Shown here: positions 22,990 to 34,845 of the stretch, one piece after another
How the letters are laid out: the number at the start of each line of letters is the position of its first letter
Position numbering within the stretch: position 1 is the stretch's first letter
NCBI GenBank assembly: GCA_950106755.1
Contig: OX467090.1
Span: 8,742,001-8,806,000 of the forward strand
Direction of reading: 5' to 3'
Length of the DNA: 64,000 nucleotides
Origin: Climacium dendroides
Lineage: Eukaryota > Streptophyta > Bryopsida > Hypnales > Climaciaceae
The notes under the pieces: generated by a model
What the model saw: only the letters and a program-made list of their open reading frames with translations
Told to the model about the DNA's origin: nothing
Databases searched by the model: none
Translations under genes and position numbers: made by a program

Positions 22990-24210
22990 TTTGGATGATT
23001 TCAAAGGTAGTTTTGACAGTATATTAGACACTTGATTTGTAGCACCTATTAAGACTAACGACCAGTTGTTGGGCTTATAACTCTCAATGAGAGATACAAT
23101 AGTTGCTTTCCCAATAAATTTGTATCTTCATCATCCAAAACAAATCAAAGAGGTCATTACTTGGAAAATTGGGTTTGTAGTTAGTATTTTCATTTGAAGA
23201 TGAGATTATAAAAATAATTTCACCAATCGTTTCAACATTGATTTTTGATTTTGTACTTGAATCAACAATTATTTGTTTTTTAATATTTTGAGGAAAGATA
23301 TACACCGTCAAATATTAAATGCTTCGTCAGATATTTAACTTCAATTTTAATGATTTGGAATGGGCTTCAACAGTAAAAGTAAAATTCATTCACCTCTTGT
23401 TTTTTTGAGTCCACTTGGCCATATTATGACCAAAAGATTCATAATTGTAAGTAGTCCAGTTACCTTTCCTTTTATTTTTCCTCTTCATCAATAACTATTG
23501 CATCTTCTTGAAATGAGCCCAACTTTGTTGCTATTTCAATAGGTTTTGACCATTTCAAACCTTTGGAGTTTTCAATTATCTTTGTATATTTCCACGTCCA
23601 TTGCTTGTGTGGTTTCGATGAATCCTTTTGGCTTTGATGATTTTTTTGTAAAGGATAGAGATTTTCTTTGGAATTAGTTTCTCCAACTTCTTGAACTTGA
23701 AGAGGTCTTCTTTAGGCCATATATTAGCCCAATTTGCCTTGAAGTCTTTGTATCCATTGCTGACAAAAGATACAAGTTGGTCTTTAGAACTGTATTGAGA
23801 TGTATCGTGAGAAACATCATATCCTTAAGTAATTGACTATTTTCGTTTATCAACCATTTGAAAGCATTTTGTACTGCTGAAAGTGATTTCATTTTATTGG
23901 TCATATATTTGCATATATATGACCAAAATATTTGCATCCACTCCATTAAAAAAACAACATTGAAGTTTATTGCACAAGTGCTTAACTCCTTGTGTTGTTC
24001 TGTATTTAAATTCCTCTATGGCTTCAATCATTTTATTGCGAAGTGTCTTTTGAAAAAATCTTAATTTTTTCATGTCTTTTTTTTTCATTTTCATTGAAGA
24101 ATATATATTTTTTATCATATGCTTCACACATTTTTAACAATTCATGAAAAGAAGCCTTATTTGGTAAAAATACATGGCATGTGTATTGATCTAAAGATTT
24201 CCAAAGGATG
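22990..24210 (-). pseudogene. 3' part of a decayed replication-protein-A-like gene, cut off by the CACTA element
   Basis: Minus-strand continuation of the pseudogene at 29332-30559 beyond the inserted transposon. Immediately past the insertion a frame reads SLDQYTCHVFLPNKASFHEL and continues for about 50 codons. Further down, short protein-like pieces survive between many stops (for example KPHKQWTWKYTKIIENSKG near 23560-23620). No intact frame is left. Linking this piece to the RPA-like part rests only on adjacency across the insertion and on strand. The lower limit is uncertain. Confidence 0.35.
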
Positions 24211-24719
24211 CACTACAACAATGGCTGTGTTTTATGATTGCAGAATTATGACTGAGGATGACTGGCGACTGCTTGTAGTCATATTTTTGAAAGTAAGAAA
24301 AATATGACTGCAAATATGACTGCGAGTCATATTTTAGCCTTATACATTATGGCCGTATAGTATATGGCCATTGGGAACACCAAAATACTTCGTAGAAAAC
24401 AGTAGGAAACATATTTAGGGAACGCCCAGTCATATTTTTTAGTCATATTTTGCAATCACATCTCTATAATAGTAAGATTTTTTTTAGGGTAGCCCAAAAA
24501 TAATTTGAGTAGGGAATATATTTAGAAAGTACCTAGTCATATTTTTCCACGTAGGATTTTTTTGTAGTCATATTTTTTTAAAACCACTTTTTTGTAGTTG
24601 CCACTAATTTAGGATTTTGAAACCCTAGTTGCTACAAAATAGGGTTTTAAAACCCTAGCCACCACAAAATTAGGGTTTTGAAACCTTAGCCACCACTTTT
24701 TGTAGCCACTCCTCTTTTT

Positions 24720-25515
24720 GTTTCTTCTTTCTTTTGTGTTCCTTCTTTTTTGTTTTTGTTGCTTCTTAAGTTTTGTTTTTTGTTGCTTCTTAGGTTTTTC
24801 TTCTTCTTGCTTCTTCTTGCTTCTTCTTACTTCTTAGATTTTGCTTCTTCTTCCTATTTAGGTTTTGCTTCATCTTCTTTTTTTTGTGTTCCTTCTTTGT
24901 TTTTGTTGCTTCTTAAGTTTTATTTTTTGTTGCTTCTGAGGTTTTTCTTCTTCTTGCTTCTTCTTATTTCTTCTTACTTCTTAGGTTTTGCTTCTTCTTC
25001 CTATTCAGGTTTTGTTTCTTCTTCCTATTTAGATTTTATTTTTTCTTCTTTCTTTTATGTTCCTTCTTCTTTATTTTTGTTGCTTCTTAAGTTTTGTTTC
25101 TTGTTACTTCTTAGGTTTTTTTCTTCTTGCTTCTTCTTACTTTTTGCTTCTTAAATTTGCTTCTTCTTCCTACTTAGCTTTTGCTTCTTCTTGCCTTTTT
25201 ACTTTTATTTCTTTTTCCTTCTTAAGTTTTTCTTCTTCTTGCTTTTTAAGTTTTACTTTTTAGGTTTTGCTTCTTCTCCCTCTTAGATTTTTCTTTTTCT
25301 TCCTTCTTAAATTTCGCTTCTTCTTCTTTCTTAAGTTTTGTTCCTTTTTCCTTTTTTAGATTTTGCTTCTTCTTGCCTCCTAACTTTTGCTTCTTCTTCT
25401 ATCTTAGGTTTTACTTCTTCTTCCATCTTAGATTTTGCTTCTTCTTGCTTTTTAACTTTTGTTTCTTCTTCTATCTTAAGTTTTTCTTTTTCTTGCCTCC
25501 TAGTCATATTTTGCA
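24720..25515. repeat. CTT-rich minisatellite, left arm of the CACTA element
   Basis: Imperfect repeats built of CTTCTTC and TTTTGCTTCTTCTTGC units. The complementary strand encodes only K/E-rich low complexity and the plus strand only F/L/S-rich low complexity, so these frames are not genes. It is the inverse counterpart of 28140-28945. Confidence 0.85.
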
Positions 25516-25569
25516 ATCATATTTTGCAGTTATATTTTGTAGTTATATTTTGTAGTTATATTTTGTAGT

Positions 25570-26960
25570 TATATTCAACTATCAAATGTATAGCAAACAA
25601 ACTATTCTATAGAGGATGAATTTTAACATTTAATTCTCTATACAATGGAGTATTCAACAAATCTTTCAATGCTAACATAATCATATTAGGGCGTACATTT
25701 CCAGACATAAAAGGAGATTTATAAACTAAATGATGTTTTATAAAATTCCCTATTGTACCACCATCTTTAGATAAATGAGGAAGAACTGATTGTGTTTTAT
25801 CAATATTTGCAGGAACATTTATAATACTCCCATTAGTTATGTAACTTGTAGATTTGTAAAAATGCTTGCTGGGGTGAAATCAATCTTTCTTCTAAAATGG
25901 TAAGTTGCTTCATAGATGGTATAATTGAGTTCCTATGTATATTGAAATATAATGAAATTTTATCTTTCTTGATTGCATTCAAGCATTGATTGCAAACATA
26001 CAATGATTCACTTGCAATAAAATCACATTGTAATAAAGATTTGATTGTTTGTTGCAAGTAAGGTGTTATTATAGTGCAAAGTTTCAAAAAGTTTAATCTT
26101 TGACATACATAGCATATATAAATTAGTACATCATTTATTTCATCATTAAAATTAATTAAATGTTCTTCTGTAGGTGATAATGATATTGTAGCTTTCTTTG
26201 TTTTGCCTTTTTTTGATATATTTAGTGATGCTTTAGTAAATTTTTTTGTTTTTTAAAAATTTTTTTATGATAAATATTTAAATATTTCAAAATGATAGAG
26301 ATTTTGTTTTTTGATTCTAAATCATTTTTTTTATGTCATTGAAATAACTTGATTAGCTTTTTTATCTATTTGATTTTGTATATCATTGTCTATATTTAGT
26401 TTTGTAATATTTTTTATATCAATTTTTTGTTTATGTTCAATATACTTTAAACGTTTTATAACTTGATTGTATATTAGTTTACTATTTGGAAAAAGTTTTA
26501 AGAGATGATTTGCTTTATTTTCAATACTATTATTTTTTAGATCTATTAAAAGTGTTTGAATACAAGAATCGTATTGTTTCCAATTTGTATAAGATTTTTT
26601 AAAATTTTGCATATTATCATTTTTATTATTTTTAGCACTTGCATTGATTTCTTTATTGTTTTTCATTTTTAGTAAATTAATATGTTTAATTACTTGTTGA
26701 ATAGTAATATTCAAATGATTATATAAAGACATAAATTCTTTTGCTATTTCAATGTTGGTTAAACATGAATTTGTCATTAAATTTTTCATCTTATCATTCA
26801 TTTCAATTGACCAATACATCCTTTTAGATTTATTCATTTCATGATTTACATTGATACAACTCTTGATATTAGTAGGACTTTGAAAGAAAATATTAGGTGC
26901 ACATTGGTTAATGTGTGAATTGTTTAAACAATTGAATTTGACATTTTCTCTATGTATTGA
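25570..26960 (-). pseudogene. Decayed Helitron Rep/helicase N-terminal region inside the CACTA element
   Basis: In the minus strand, about 26240 down to 25590 reads as the region before the Rep domain of Helitron helicases: paired cysteines (ICYVCQRL ... YVCNQCLNAIKK), LTILEERLISPQQAF, then, after a +1 frameshift near 25845, GSIINVPANIDKTQSVLPHL and GNVRPNMIMLALKDL. A stop follows near 25615. The Rep HUH and helicase domains are absent. Upstream (26331-26950) a K/N-rich open stretch of about 200 codons probably belongs to the same ancestral protein, but I cannot place it. It appears to be a captured or nested fragment and not functional. Confidence 0.55.
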
Positions 26961-27289
26961 TCTTTGTTTAAAACTAGTCCATTATGTAAATCATGTAGAA
27001 AAGATTCATTTAGTTCCATTGATCGAGTTTCACATGCTTTTGGAGTATTGATTGCTAAACATTATTTTAAATGACACATTACGTTTATTCGTAAGTTTGT
27101 TGATGATTCGGTACATTGTAGTAAGTATGCAATAGAATCAAATAAACAATCTCCTACATTATATTTGTATCATGTATTTCGTTGAAGATTATGACATTTC
27201 AATTTTTCATCTAATTTTGCGATGTTTGTGAATCAAATACAAATTTTTCGACAAATTGTACAAACCTACATAAAGTCGCTATAATGAAA

Positions 27290-27620
27290 ATATACAAATA
27301 TACAAATATATCTGCAGATATATTTTGCAATGATGTGGAATATGACTGTGGTAAGTCTTATTTTTTTATGACATGGAATATGACTACGGTGAGTTATATT
27401 TTTTGTTCATGTGAAATGTGATTGTGATGAGTCATATTTTTGGATGACATGAAATATGACTACGATGAGTCATATGTTTGGTTGATGAGGAATACGACTA
27501 CAGTGAGTTATATTTTTTAGTAACGTGAAATATAAATTTCCCAATCATATTTTTAAATGATGTGTAAAACAATTCTTTTCAGTCATATTTTTTGATGATT
27601 TGTAAAATGACTATATGTAA
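27290..27620. repeat. Internal AGTCATATTTT repeat block
   Basis: About ten loosely spaced copies of (G)AGTCATATTTTT or its complement AATATGACT, separated by TGATGTGGAA-like spacers. The same motif crowds both ends of the element, as transposase-binding subterminal repeats do in CACTA elements. Confidence 0.65.
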
Positions 27621-28139
27621 TCATACATTAACATAATTTAATAGTTAAATAAGAGAATCCATTTAATTAAAAATGAATATATATAATTTCTTAAATGGAC
27701 AAAAATTAATCACATTAGAAAATCAAATATAAGAAAAAATGTGATTTTTTTCAATAACATTTATTAGTTACTAACACAAAATATATTACAATGGCTCTTT
27801 ATATATGTATATTTCCACATACTTGTAGAACCTATATTCCAACAAAAATGTAAAGATGTTACCTCTTTTGTATTGCAAGTAACCTTCAATAACTTCATTT
27901 CAACTTCCAATGCCTACATGTATAAACAAAAAGGTTAGTTTTCAATAAATGAACAATATAATTCAAACTTCAAAGATTTAAAGCACTACAAAATATGTAG
28001 ACATGTTTAAGATTAAAAAAATTATAATCATTATATATTCAAAAATTATAAATAACAAAAAAATAATAATGATAATAGAAGGACTAAGAAGCAAAAAGTA
28101 GCAAAAAAGAAGAAGCAAAAACTAAGTGACATTATGATT

Positions 28140-28945
28140 GCAAAATATAATTAAGAGATAAGAAGAAGAAAAACCTAAAATGGAAGAAAAAACAAAAGTT
28201 AAAAGGCAAGAAGAAGCCATGGTTGTCATACTGGACAAGTTACTATTCATATTTCGTCCTGTAGGACGAGTTACTATTCATCAAATGTACTTGAGAGGTA
28301 CATTTGATGAATAGTAACTTGTCTTACAGGACAAGAAATGAATAGTAACTTGTCTAGTATGACAACCATGGAAGAAGCAAAATCTAAGATGGAAGAAGAA
28401 GTAAAACCTAAGATGGAAGAAGAAGCAAAAGTTAAGAGGCAAGAAGAAGCAAAAGTTAGGAGGCAAGAAGAAGCAAAAGTTAGGAGGCAAGAAGAAGCAA
28501 AATCTAAGAAGGAAGAAGGAGCAAAACTTAAGAAAGAAGAAGAAATAAAACTTAAGAAGGAAGAAAAAGAAAAATCTAAGAAGGAAGAAAAAGAAAAATT
28601 TAAGAAGAAAAATTTAAGAAGTAGGAAAAAAAACTTAAGAAGGAAAAAAAATAAAAGTTCAAGAGCAAGAAGAAGCAAAACCTAAAAAACAAGAAGTAAG
28701 AAGGAGCAAGAAGAAATAAGAAGAAACAAGAAGAAGTAAAAAGAAGTAAGAAGAAGAAAAATCTAAGAGACAATAAGAAATAAAACTTAAAAAGCAACAA
28801 AAATAAAGAAGAAAGAACAAAAAAGAAAGAAGAAGCAAAAGCTAAGTAGGAAGAAGTAAAAAGAAGCAAGAAGAAGAAAAGCCTAAGAAGCAATAAGAAA
28901 CAAAACTTAAAAAGGAATAAAGAAGAAAGAAGAAGGGACAAAAAG
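28140..28945. repeat. GAA-rich minisatellite, right arm of the CACTA element
   Basis: Inverse of 24720-25515: GAAGAAGCAAAA(T/G)TTAAGA units. Plus-strand translation is a lysine/glutamate low-complexity peptide (KKEEEAKVRRQEEAK repeats), a by-product of the repeat and not a gene. It is interrupted by the hAT-like MITE at 28218-28370. Confidence 0.85.
28218..28370. mobile_element. hAT-type foldback MITE, 153 bp, with 8-bp target duplication
   Basis: Begins CATGGTTGTCATAC and ends GTATGACAACCATG; the two halves are about 90% inverse complements along their whole length (repeated GTTACTATTCAT). It is flanked by exact 8-bp duplications GAAGAAGC (28210-28217 and 28371-28378). The corresponding place in the other arm of the CACTA element reads GCAAGAAGAAGCAAAATC without the insert, which serves as the empty site. 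Confidence 0.8.
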
Positions 28946-29331
28946 AGGAGTGGCTACAAAAAGTGGTGGCTAGGGTTTCAAAACCCTAATTTAGTGGCAA
29001 CTACAAAAAAATGACTTTCAAAAAATATAACTACAAAAAAATCCTACATGGAAAAATATGACTAGGTACTTTCTAAATATATTCCCTACTCAAATTGTTT
29101 TTGGGCTGCCCTAAAAAAATCCTACTATCATGAAGATGCGATTACAAAATATGACTAAAGAAAAAATATGACTAAAAAATATTACTGGACGTTCCCTAAA
29201 TATATTCCCTACCGTTTTCTAAGAAGTATTTTGGTGTTTCCAATGGCTATATACTATACGGCTATGATGTATAAGGCTAAAATATGACTTACAGTCATAT
29301 TTACAGTCATATTACTACCATTGTTGTAGTG

Positions 29332-30559
29332 ATTCTTCAAAACCAACTAAACGTGAAGTTGTTGTCAATTGAAACTTCCCACTAATGTAAACCTTTGATA
29401 AGATTCTAATTTGTACCTTTCTTGTTTCATTCAAAAATTCTACTTTAGACATATGAACAATAGTTGACAATCACGGGCCCTCAATGAATACTTCAGTCTC
29501 TTCCGCATCTTGTGTAGTAATTTTACCTCGTACAAAAGATTGTTGTTCTGTCACTTGGTTGCGTTAACAATTCTTGCAAAAATACTCTTCAACAGAAACC
29601 ACTGTTACATTTGCCAATTGACAAATTGAACAAACACGCTTGAAAGGTGAAACAATTGGATTTAGAATTGATAATTTACCAATGGTTTGCAAAATTTAAT
29701 AAACAAATGTTTTAAATATATAATATAAATACAAATATAAATATAGATATAAAAACATTAACAATACAAATACATATCTCTCTAAGATTCTTGGATGAAG
29801 TGCTAGAGTCTGTTATTTAGACATGAATCTTGATTAATCGATCACATTCTTTTTCATCAACCACAGGAGTCACAATCATGTAGGCCTCAGTTTTTAAAAA
29901 CCGATCATATTTTGATGTTACATTCAAGTGCTTGAACATCACAAGCACACACTCTCTTGCATTAAGCTTTCTTGAATCTTCAAATATTCCTTTTGAAATG
30001 CATGGGTAAAACCAACTATATCGTAATCATCATGGGTGACTCTGTTAGCAACAATTATTTGAAACATATCCTGATAGTGGCCTTTGATTCCAACTACAAC
30101 TGCACCAAAAGTAGTCAATGGAAAGTTTTCATGACATCGTTTCTTGAAACCTTTAATGGAATCCTCTGTATAAAAGACAAGGAGAAATCCTAGGACAAAC
30201 AGAGGAAGAACTGTGGTACAAGTAGTGGACTGCACAAAAATTACACACAGCATGTTTTCCTTCTGAAATCCACCACCACTCTTGGGCTTCACTGCAAAAT
30301 TCTCTACCCTCACATAGCTCCCTAGTTGCAGTTTTGTTTGATGATGTTCTATCAAAGGTGTATAAACAGACAAGGTTATGGTTGTTAAACACTCCTTGTC
30401 TATCAAATTACAATGCAAATAAGCATAACCTCGATCCTTTGTTTTGTTTGTACGAATGTAATCAAAAGTTCCATAACTACTCAAGATCTTCCCTTCAAAT
30501 GCTACATCTCAAGTGTTGTCATCTATGTCTACAACTAACACTACCATTTTATTAGCCAT
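29332..30559 (-). pseudogene. Decayed replication protein A-like gene (OB-fold and zinc ribbon)
   Basis: From ATG at 30559 a frame runs MANKMVVLVVDIDDNT, then a TGA (30509-30511), then about 180 codons open to 29939 containing the OB-fold-like GSYVRVENFAVKPKSGGGF. After a probable intron, 29400-29690 carries a CxxC...CxxC zinc ribbon (RVCSICQLANV ... EEYFCKNC), followed by a TAA in frame, QSFVRGKI, a further TGA, and KFQLTTTSRLVGFEE right up to the CACTA insertion. The order matches the C-terminal part of RPA1-like proteins, which also occur in plant Helitrons. Stops and the insertion make it non-functional. What is seen: the motifs and stops. What is inferred: the family. Confidence 0.5.
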
Positions 30560-32364
30560 TGCAAATAGCAAAATGAACAAAAACAAAATGAACAAGTTGC
30601 AACAATGAAGGAACAGAAGAAAATGAAGAACAAACTCATTGCAAGCGCAACAAGCAGAAGAAATGAAACAAACACTACTACTTCCACCATCATCTAATCT
30701 ATACGCCATCTTTCCGCTGTTCAAATGTACATGTCATAAATGTTCACCTAACATATTCCTTTAAAAATAGCCTCTCCACATAAACTAGCGTATTCTTTGG
30801 ATTTCGTTTAAAAAATTCCATCTTTACTTAGTAAACCAACATCTCCATTAGATTCTAGAAAAATGATCTTTTTTGGATTTATTACAAAAAAAAAATTCTA
30901 TTCTTAAATAATCTTTACAAATCTAATAAGTCTAATCTATCTAAATCTAATGTCTAATAAGTCTGTCTAAGTTTAACCTATCTAAGTCTAATGTCTAATA
31001 AGCCCATGGGAAGGACACTCTCACTACATTTGAGGTATCCACGTTGTCGGAGTGAGAGGGGTATGCTTTAGAAATACGCAGGGTATCTGGTTGCAACTGA
31101 GAATGACGAGTTTAGAAGAAGGAGAAAGAAGAAAGGTGTTCTAAATCCAATCTTGTTCTCAAAACACAGAACGATCTAAACTACCAACTCTGTTTGCATT
31201 TAAGACCCGAGGCATCCAGTAGTATCCAACGCTAATTAGGCTTACAAGCCTCGTTGATATCTACACCCAGCCCAAAGCTTGAAATATAAACACTTCCAAG
31301 TAGTTTTGATGACTACTTGGGTACCTACAACTATCTACAGGGTAAGGGCAACCTGCACTTGTACCTGCATCACCACCAAACCTTATGATCTGCTGGTCAT
31401 TACTCCAGCCTCACCACAAGGGGAAACTAGCACCGCCCACTTGGTGCACATTCAATGGTCTCCCCGGCCATTAACCCGACCTCACCACCATGATACAACT
31501 AAAAATTGGAAGCACCTATCCATGAATACAACATGAGACAAAGTCTGCTACGGGGAAGGTACCAAGACAAAAAACAAGAAATCCACACTGGATCCTCTTC
31601 TTCAAACAACACTTAAGCGAGAAAATGAAAGCAAATAGGATGCACCAAATGCATCCACCTGCAAATTTCACCCAAACTCTCCAAATAGAAAGGTACTAAA
31701 CTTCTCTTCATTCAAACTCTCATATCTTTATCTAAAATGCTTCAAATACTTCAAGAAATGAGTCTTTAGAAAGATAAAGAATACTAATCTAATGCTTCCA
31801 AATTTCAAAAAGAAAGGTGAAAACTACAAGTCACGGTGATCGCTCGAATCTTTGCCCCTCTTCAACTGAGTGGCAGCAGACTTCCTTCTACTCACTCGCT
31901 TATAACTTTTCACTCGTAACTTCAAATCAAGCAAAAATGATCTTTTTGAAAGCACAAAAACTTTAGAAGCAAACTCTCAAATTTTCATTGCAAAAATCAA
32001 AGTACATCAAAAGTTATGACTCCTCAAAGTCATGGATATCTTATTCCTCTTTCCTACACACAAATCCGACTAGGCAAAGGAAAGATGGGACCTACCTACC
32101 AAATAAACCCTAGCGTAGGGAGGACAATCCATGTACAATCACCATAGGTCTCAAAGTCTTCATTAGTCTTAGGATAGACCTTCTAAAAGGTTCATCTCAC
32201 CTCCAAAGGCCCAAACTACCACCAAAGTTAAATTTTAATAGGTAAATCTTGTTCAAACCTCTATCCTTCGATTTTAAACATATGGATGAACTATAAAATA
32301 TAAAATGATCACTACACTAAAATAAAAACCAAACAAAGGTAAAAATCGAAGTCGAAGAAGAACA
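30560..32364. other. No gene recognised
   Basis: From 31000 to 32300 the base composition is more balanced than in true spacer, and it reads like old retroelement or untranslated sequence, but I cannot name a domain. The frame at 31279-31536 (PHHHDTTKNW) has no known family. A short repeated phrase, AATCTAATGTCTAATAAG, occurs at 30945-31000. Confidence 0.4.
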
Positions 32365-32794
32365 CTACTCTATTTGCAAGAACTTTAGAATGTACTGGAC
32401 GGTAGCAGCTACATAGTCTGCACGTTCGGCCTTTGTTAAAGGATTCACTGGCCGTTTCAACCAACATTGATGACCAAGACTTCCTCTAATCGGTCTAACT
32501 ATGCAATAATATTGTTCTTCATTAAGTCCCTCAAAACTGCTCTCGAAAGTCACATCTTGAGTGCCTAGTTCAACACAACCGACTTGAAGCAGAATCACCA
32601 AAGCACGGACATCTCTTTGAAGATTGCCGTGCCAACGCTGCTCCACACGAGGTTGTTTCAACGGCCAAAAAGGTCCACCTTCCTTTCGTGGATGAACTTG
32701 CCGTGGTATTGGTTGGATTGGTTGATCCGGCAGTTAAGATAAAGAAAGCTCCAGTTCCACTTCTGGATGAGACTCGGGATCTTGCAACTCCATA
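32365..32794 (-). pseudogene. Unknown ORF with a single in-frame stop
   Basis: Reading from ATG at 32794: MELQDPESHPEVELELSLS, a TAA, then about 120 residues open to a TAG at 32365-32367, including WPLKQPRVEQRWHGNLQRD and RPIRGSLGHQCWLKRP. Base composition and the length of the frame after the stop look coding. I do not recognise the family. It could be a fragment of a retroelement protein or of an orphan gene. The stop at residue 20 could also be skipped if translation begins downstream, but no good ATG is present near it. Confidence 0.3.
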
Positions 32795-32799
32795 AAAAC

Positions 32800-33930
32800 C
32801 CTCCAATTCGATATTTGAAAATCAAACTCACAATGGATCACAAACTCTATAGGTTCAAGAAGGCTAACTCAAATTGATGAAGCTAATTCAAGGTTGAACT
32901 CTTTATATCATTCACTGTCAGTTACAAACGTCACCTTGAAGCTACTAGAAGCGTTATCAATAAGTTTCTTCTCTCCAAATCATAAAATCTCATTATAATA
33001 ATGTATCGGTGTATATTTATATTATATACAAATTCGCAATATGACAACGTGTGGAGAAGTGATTTTTTGACCCCCTATTTACTTTTGAATAAACTATAAT
33101 TTCATCCTAAAATTTTGAATTTTGTTTAACAATGACTAAAGGTTTCTATTAACAAAAATTTCAATTCCAAATAACATAAGATATATTGTCTAGAAAGAGT
33201 TGAAAAATGAACTAAAATGGCATGTTCTCCAACTAAAATATTTGTAGAGCTCACATGAAGATGACTATTGCATCAATATTCAACCAATATAAACTTTCAA
33301 TAGAAAGCTATTCTATAGAATTTCTTTTTCATTTTTCAAATTTTTTTTCTTATATAATATAAAGGTGTGAAAGTTATTTTCAGCTTTATGGTGTATCTTT
33401 TTTCTTAAATAATTTATAACTAATTACTATTAGCATAAAAAAATATCAATAATTCAAAACATAAACTTTTAAAGTAGTAAAATCTATCTATAATTTTTTT
33501 TAAATTAAATTTTAAGATGTATTACATGTATTACTTTTTCCGCCGCATGTGGATTGCTTAAATGTGGATAGTGTCCTCCCCGTGAATAAGTCTAATCTAT
33601 CTAACAAAATGAACTTGTAAGCCTTTTGTGGACGTTGATGCTTGATGATGTTAAGTTATTCCATCAATTAATCATTATTTGTAAATTAAAAATTCATCAT
33701 ATAAATCCAATAAAAATTAAAAAATTAAAAAATACCAAAATATTATAGACACAGGGCCGATTGGTCAACCCCGAACAAAGCAGGCAATTTTTTTTTATAT
33801 TAAAATATTGAAAAATTAAAATACTTAAAAATTAAAAATATTGAAAATATTGAAAAATTAAAATTATCCAATTTAGGGGTCTGACTAGTTGGACCCCAAC
33901 AAGAAGCAAATATTTTTTAATATTAAAATA
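32800..33930. other. Spacer, no gene seen
   Basis: AT-rich. Near 33750-33900 two short GC-bearing islands (CCGATTGGTCAACCCCG and GTCTGACTAGTTGGACCCC) alternate with AAAATTAAAA runs, similar in style to the insert in UFL1 intron 11. Confidence 0.4.
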
Positions 33931-33936
33931 TTAAAA

Positions 33937-34083
33937 TATTTAAAAATTAAAGTATTTAAATATTTAAAAATTAAAGTATTTAAATATTTAAAAATTAAAG
34001 TATTTAAATATTTAAAAATTAAAGTATTTAAATATTTAAAAATTAAAGTATTTAAATATTTAAAAATTAAAGTATTTAAATAT
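33937..34083. repeat. 24-bp minisatellite, about six copies
   Basis: Unit TTTAAAAATTAAAGTATTTA plus AATA, nearly identical from copy to copy. Because 24 is a multiple of three it produces a false open frame repeating YLKIKVFK. Confidence 0.9.
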
Positions 34084-34089
34084 TAAAAA

Positions 34090-34845
34090 TATTAAAAATA
34101 ACGAAAATTAAAATCTGGGACTAAGGAACTGACTGGCTTCTGAGGAGTTCAATGACTTCAACTTGATCATTCATTGATGGAAAGTGCGGATAGGTTTTCT
34201 TGCTTGGAGGGCTAGCCAATCCATTCCTTATTGCATTGAATGAAGAATCTCATTTTAACCGTGGAACAATTGAAACAACATTGGCAGTCTCATGACTCAT
34301 GAGAGATGGAGTGCTGGACTTACTTCCTTTTAGTACGCATTCTCTTTATCATTTTACTGTCGAAGGAATGACACCCTGAGACACCCGGCCAACTCCACTT
34401 CACTACTTGTGTACATTGACGGCAACGAGCTTTTGTAAGTTCCAATCAGCTTTATCACGATTCGATCAATACGTCAAGAATGTAACTATGATGACATTCA
34501 ATATGACTCTTTAATCACTTTGATAAATTGTGAAGATAAACATGGAGTGGATGTGCAGGTAAAGAGCGTTGTAACTGTACTCCTGTCCCATGGAGATAGT
34601 TGATGTGAACAAAGACTATAACACTACCACCGCAAACAAAATGAACAGAAACTCCAAACAAAACCCTAATTGACTATTCTCCTTTCAAAATGCAAACCCT
34701 CACTTTAGATATTTTTTTTTAAACCAAACACAAAAGCAATGGCACAAGAATCGACATTTGGAAATAATACACCGAGGTTGCCAAGCTGAGCTCTTTGTCT
34801 CGCAAATTAGGACTTGTAACTGAAACAAAGGAATAGGGATATTAC
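34090..34845. other. No gene recognised
   Basis: Mixed composition. It may contain further remnants of the Clot-like gene whose exon lies at 34846-34930, but the expected following exon (DCV...) could not be found here. Confidence 0.35.

Larger units (their letters stand above)
24211..29331. mobile_element. CACTA (En/Spm-type) transposon, 5.1 kb, long inverted arms
   Basis: Starts CACTACAACAATGG and ends CCATTGTTGTAGTG, the CACTA terminus typical of plants. Flanking trinucleotides are ATG (left) and ATT (right), an imperfect 3-bp duplication. Each arm is about 1.2-1.3 kb and roughly the inverse of the other: the terminal part is crowded with AGTCATATTTT motifs, then telomere-repeat-like TTAGGGTTTTGAAACC, then GAA/CTT-rich DNA. 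The centre (25520-28130) holds a decayed Helitron-type coding region on the minus strand and another block of AGTCATATTTT repeats. I see no TnpD-like transposase, so it is non-autonomous. It sits inside the RPA-like pseudogene. Confidence 0.8.

Noticed and set aside
24600..24700. TTAGGGTTTTGAAACCC motifs as an interstitial telomere
   Set aside because: Only scattered AAACCCTA units, not a tandem array; they are part of the CACTA arms and repeated in inverse at 28970.
24750..25516. Long F/L/S-rich (plus) and K/E-rich (minus) open frames
   Set aside because: They come from CTT/GAA trinucleotide-like repeats in the CACTA arm; no complex sequence or start context.
33889..34086. Open frame repeating YLKIKVFK
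   Set aside because: Product of a 24-bp minisatellite whose period is a multiple of three.
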